Assembly: GCA_025210575.1 (NCBI GenBank)
Contig: JAOARK010000303.1
Location: 1-7,348 of the forward strand
DNA: 7,348 bases
Reading direction: 5' to 3'
Origin: Schleiferiaceae bacterium
GTDB lineage: Bacteria > Bacteroidota > Bacteroidia > Flavobacteriales > Schleiferiaceae
Below, piece by piece: positions 5,463-7,348 of this stretch; the stretch's first letter is position 1; each line of letters begins with the position of its first letter. The translations under genes and the position numbers were made by a program. The notes beneath the pieces are model-generated. The model was not told the origin of the DNA, ran no database searches, and was given only the letters and a program-made list of their open reading frames with translations.

Positions 5463-7348
5463 AGTTTTATAACTTTCCAATAGTACATTTTTTGGTCTCC
5501 GATTATTCGCAAAATATAAATACCCGATTTACCTTTGATATTAACGTCTAATTCAGGTTGGTTTTCAACTTGAATTCGTTTTAAGGATTGTCCCGAAGTG
5601 TTAAATATTTCAATACTATTGATGCTTAAATTATTATCTAGTTCTATGTGGATGTCACCTTTTGTTGGATTCGGATAAATACTTATGTTCTGTTCAAAAT
5701 TTTCTTTTAAATCCAAACCAGAAAAAAGAGTGCATGAAGAAGTATCGGTGCAACCGTCTTTTGTTACAATTACAGCATATGATCCAGCTTGGGCAGGGAT
5801 GAAGTTTTGTTGAGTTGCTCCTGCAATTGGAGTCATAGTTGCACAATCTATCCATTGATAGTATGCCCAATATTCGTTTACGGTTAAGGCGCTTCCCAAA
5901 TTTATGACTTGCGTTTTTACAGTCTTTCTTGTAAAATCAAGTTGATATACGCTATCGCAACCTGTTGGATTGTTGACCGTAAAAGTTGCTGAACTGTTCG
6001 ATGAACTGTATAAATTACCATTGCGCCAAACGATAGGCTCACAAGATTCAATAACATCAATCTTTGTATAAGGGCACTGTGAGTATTTAGCTATAAACAA
6101 TTGCTTTCCTATTCCTGGAGCAGTAATGGAATGTGTAGATGGACCTAGATCAAAATCAACGATATTTCCAAAAAAGCCTGTTGTTACCAATTCATCATTG
6201 TTATTTATGGCAAAACTGAGAATGGCATCTTCACGATAGTTGCCCAGTGTGGAGGCAAAAAGGCCAGTGCCGTTTATGTCATGTTTAAGTAAATATCCAT
6301 CGTAATTTCCACCCGTTGCAAAAATCTGATTAGATCCGCCTACATTTACGGTCATACCTTTGTTATGGCGGCCTGAAGAAAAGATCTCGTTATTTTCTGT
6401 AACTCTTATGTGCGCGGGAGTTACAAATTCTACAGCCGGGAAAGTTCTTACCCAAACAAAATCGGCTTGAGGTGAATAACGAAAAAGGAATCCATCAAAA
6501 TACCCTTGAGAAATTCGATTGGCAACTCCAGTTCCAGGATCAAAGTCAACCGTATCTCCAAAAGCACCAGTGCCATAAATATTGCCTGCTGTATCTGTGG
6601 CTAAAGCATATATTCGATCAAACTTATTTCCGCCAATATGTTTGTACCAAAGCAGAGTGCCATTGCTGTTGAATTTCTGCAACAGAATATCATGATTGCC
6701 ATGGGTGGTAATGTTTTGGGTAATGGCCGAATCAGGATTTACATCAATAATTCCGTTGAAATCACTCGAAACGATCAAGTCCTGATTTTTGTCAATGGTG
6801 ATTGCAGCCGGGTGGTTGGTGCCTGGACAGTAATTTACATTTACCCACCTAAAATTTCCTAAAGAGTCAAGGCTAAGAATAAAAACGTCTTGGTAACCTG
6901 CAGAGGTTTTATTCTTCACTGAAGGACCCGGGGCAAAATCTACAGTGAACCGGTAACTGCCCGTTAGATATACGTTCTTTAAAGAGTCGGCCGCAAGACC
7001 CCTTGCGTAATCTGAAGCTGTACCACCAAAAGTTCTGTTCCATAAGACATTGCCGGAGGTGTTCATGCACATCAAGAAAGCATCTTTGTAACCTTTGCTT
7101 TGGTAGGTTTGCGAAGTTGAATTTACCTTCACATTAAAAGATAATTCAAATCTTCCGCTCACGAAGATTTTGTCATCTATCAGAACCAATTCATCACCAT
7201 AATCTTCATCGATTCCGCCAAAGCGCGTTGCCCACATAAAGTCTCCATTAGCATCAAGTTTTAACACGAATAGATCAATGTCTCCCATCGATATAAGCAT
7301 GTACTTTGTATTTGGATCAGGATCAACATCTATGGAGTCGTGAAAGAA
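5459..7348 (-). CDS. Large T9SS-secreted protein with beta-propeller-type repeats, 5' end outside window
   Basis: 629 residues plus stop are visible and the frame is open to the right edge. The ATG at 7300 is internal to a repeat, because the 16 codons before it (including DVDPDPN) continue the repeat pattern; the true start is outside. Residues 1-422 hold regular ~65-residue repeats of the SBBP/beta-propeller kind, each with an acidic loop like VDFDPG, a D-x-F/I strand and a G-x-x-x-W-x-x-x-x-GG strand. Residues ~430-472 are a cysteine-containing segment (Cys436, GCDSVYQL) and ~486-540 an Ig-like segment (YYQWIDC, then DGCTDTSSC). Both styles are common in Bacteroidota surface proteins. The last 75 residues (555-629), from ISIYPNPTKG through SGIYILRI to WKVIKL, are a type A T9SS sorting domain. 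Such domains direct crossing of the outer membrane and are then removed (family knowledge). Ligand and role are unknown; adhesion or surface display is a guess. The stop overlaps that of the convergent oxidoreductase. Confidence 0.92.
   Translation of the reverse strand, partial: FFHDSIDVDPDPNTKYMLISMGDIDLFVLKLDANGDFMWATRFGGIDEDYGDELVLIDDKIFVSGRFELSFNVKVNSTSQTYQSKGYKDAFLMCMNTSGNVLWNRTFGGTASDYARGLAADSLKNVYLTGSYRFTVDFAPGPSVKNKTSAGYQDVFILSLDSLGNFRWVNVNYCPGTNHPAAITIDKNQDLIVSSDFNGIIDVNPDSAITQNITTHGNHDILLQKFNSNGTLLWYKHIGGNKFDRIYALATDTAGNIYGTGAFGDTVDFDPGTGVANRISQGYFDGFLFRYSPQADFVWVRTFPAVEFVTPAHIRVTENNEIFSSGRHNKGMTVNVGGSNQIFATGGNYDGYLLKHDINGTGLFASTLGNYREDAILSFAINNNDELVTTGFFGNIVDFDLGPSTHSITAPGIGKQLFIAKYSQCPYTKIDVIESCEPIVWRNGNLYSSSNSSATFTVNNPTGCDSVYQLDFTRKTVKTQVINLGSALTVNEYWAYYQWIDCATMTPIAGATQQNFIPAQAGSYAVIVTKDGCTDTSSCTLFSGLDLKENFEQNISIYPNPTKGDIHIELDNNLSINSIEIFNTSGQSLKRIQVENQPELDVNIKGKSGIYILRIIGDQKMYYWKVIKL
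6083..7348 (-). repeat. Tandem ~65-residue protein repeats (beta-propeller blades)
   Basis: In the visible part of the secreted protein the conserved strand position falls at residues 25, 89, 154, 220, 285, 350 and 416, a spacing of 64-66. The tryptophan of the following strand is at 39, 103, 168, 234 and 299, and is Phe364 in the sixth unit. The last unit (LFIAKYSQC) stops after its first strand. The repeats are diverged in protein sequence and are not exact DNA repeats. More units probably lie beyond the right edge. Confidence 0.85.

Noticed and set aside
6472..6862. Plus-strand open frames opposite the propeller repeats (6472-6672, 6638-6862)
   Set aside because: They are short, lack domains, and are antisense to clearly coding repeats.

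Overview
The window looks like chromosomal DNA of a member of the Bacteroidota, most likely a marine or freshwater Flavobacteriales-type organism. Three things point there: a protein ending in a type IX secretion (T9SS) sorting domain, a TTTG/TAnnTTTG promoter (the Bacteroidetes sigma-ABfr type), and AT-rich start regions without Shine-Dalgarno sequences. The genus cannot be fixed from the sequence, and no tRNA, rRNA, CRISPR array or insertion sequence was seen.

Left block (1-3116, minus strand): a probable operon driven from a promoter at 3087-3116. The order of transcription is a 103-residue membrane-anchored small protein of unknown function, an ABC-type fused permease/ATPase of 576 residues, and an HlyD-type membrane fusion protein whose 3' end runs off the left edge. 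The ABC and HlyD genes overlap by 23 bp. Together they resemble a type I secretion or tripartite export system, with an outer-membrane TolC-like partner expected outside the window. The striking feature is the ABC protein: its Walker A is intact, but the Q-loop, signature, Walker B, catalytic glutamate and H-switch are all altered.

Middle (3228-5462, plus strand): a stand-alone cytoplasmic molybdopterin oxidoreductase of 744 residues with a [4Fe-4S] motif and a probable cysteine molybdenum ligand. It diverges from the export operon across a 152-bp gap. Its stop codon overlaps that of the next, convergent gene within a TTAA palindrome.

Right block (5459-7348, minus strand): the 3' part of a large secreted protein. 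It has about six visible ~65-residue beta-propeller-type repeats, two Ig-like or cysteine-containing segments and a C-terminal T9SS sorting domain. Its 5' end lies beyond the right edge.

The three blocks have no obvious shared pathway. The export operon is the one coherent system. Its most unusual aspects are the degenerate ATPase and the small acidic membrane protein that leads the operon.
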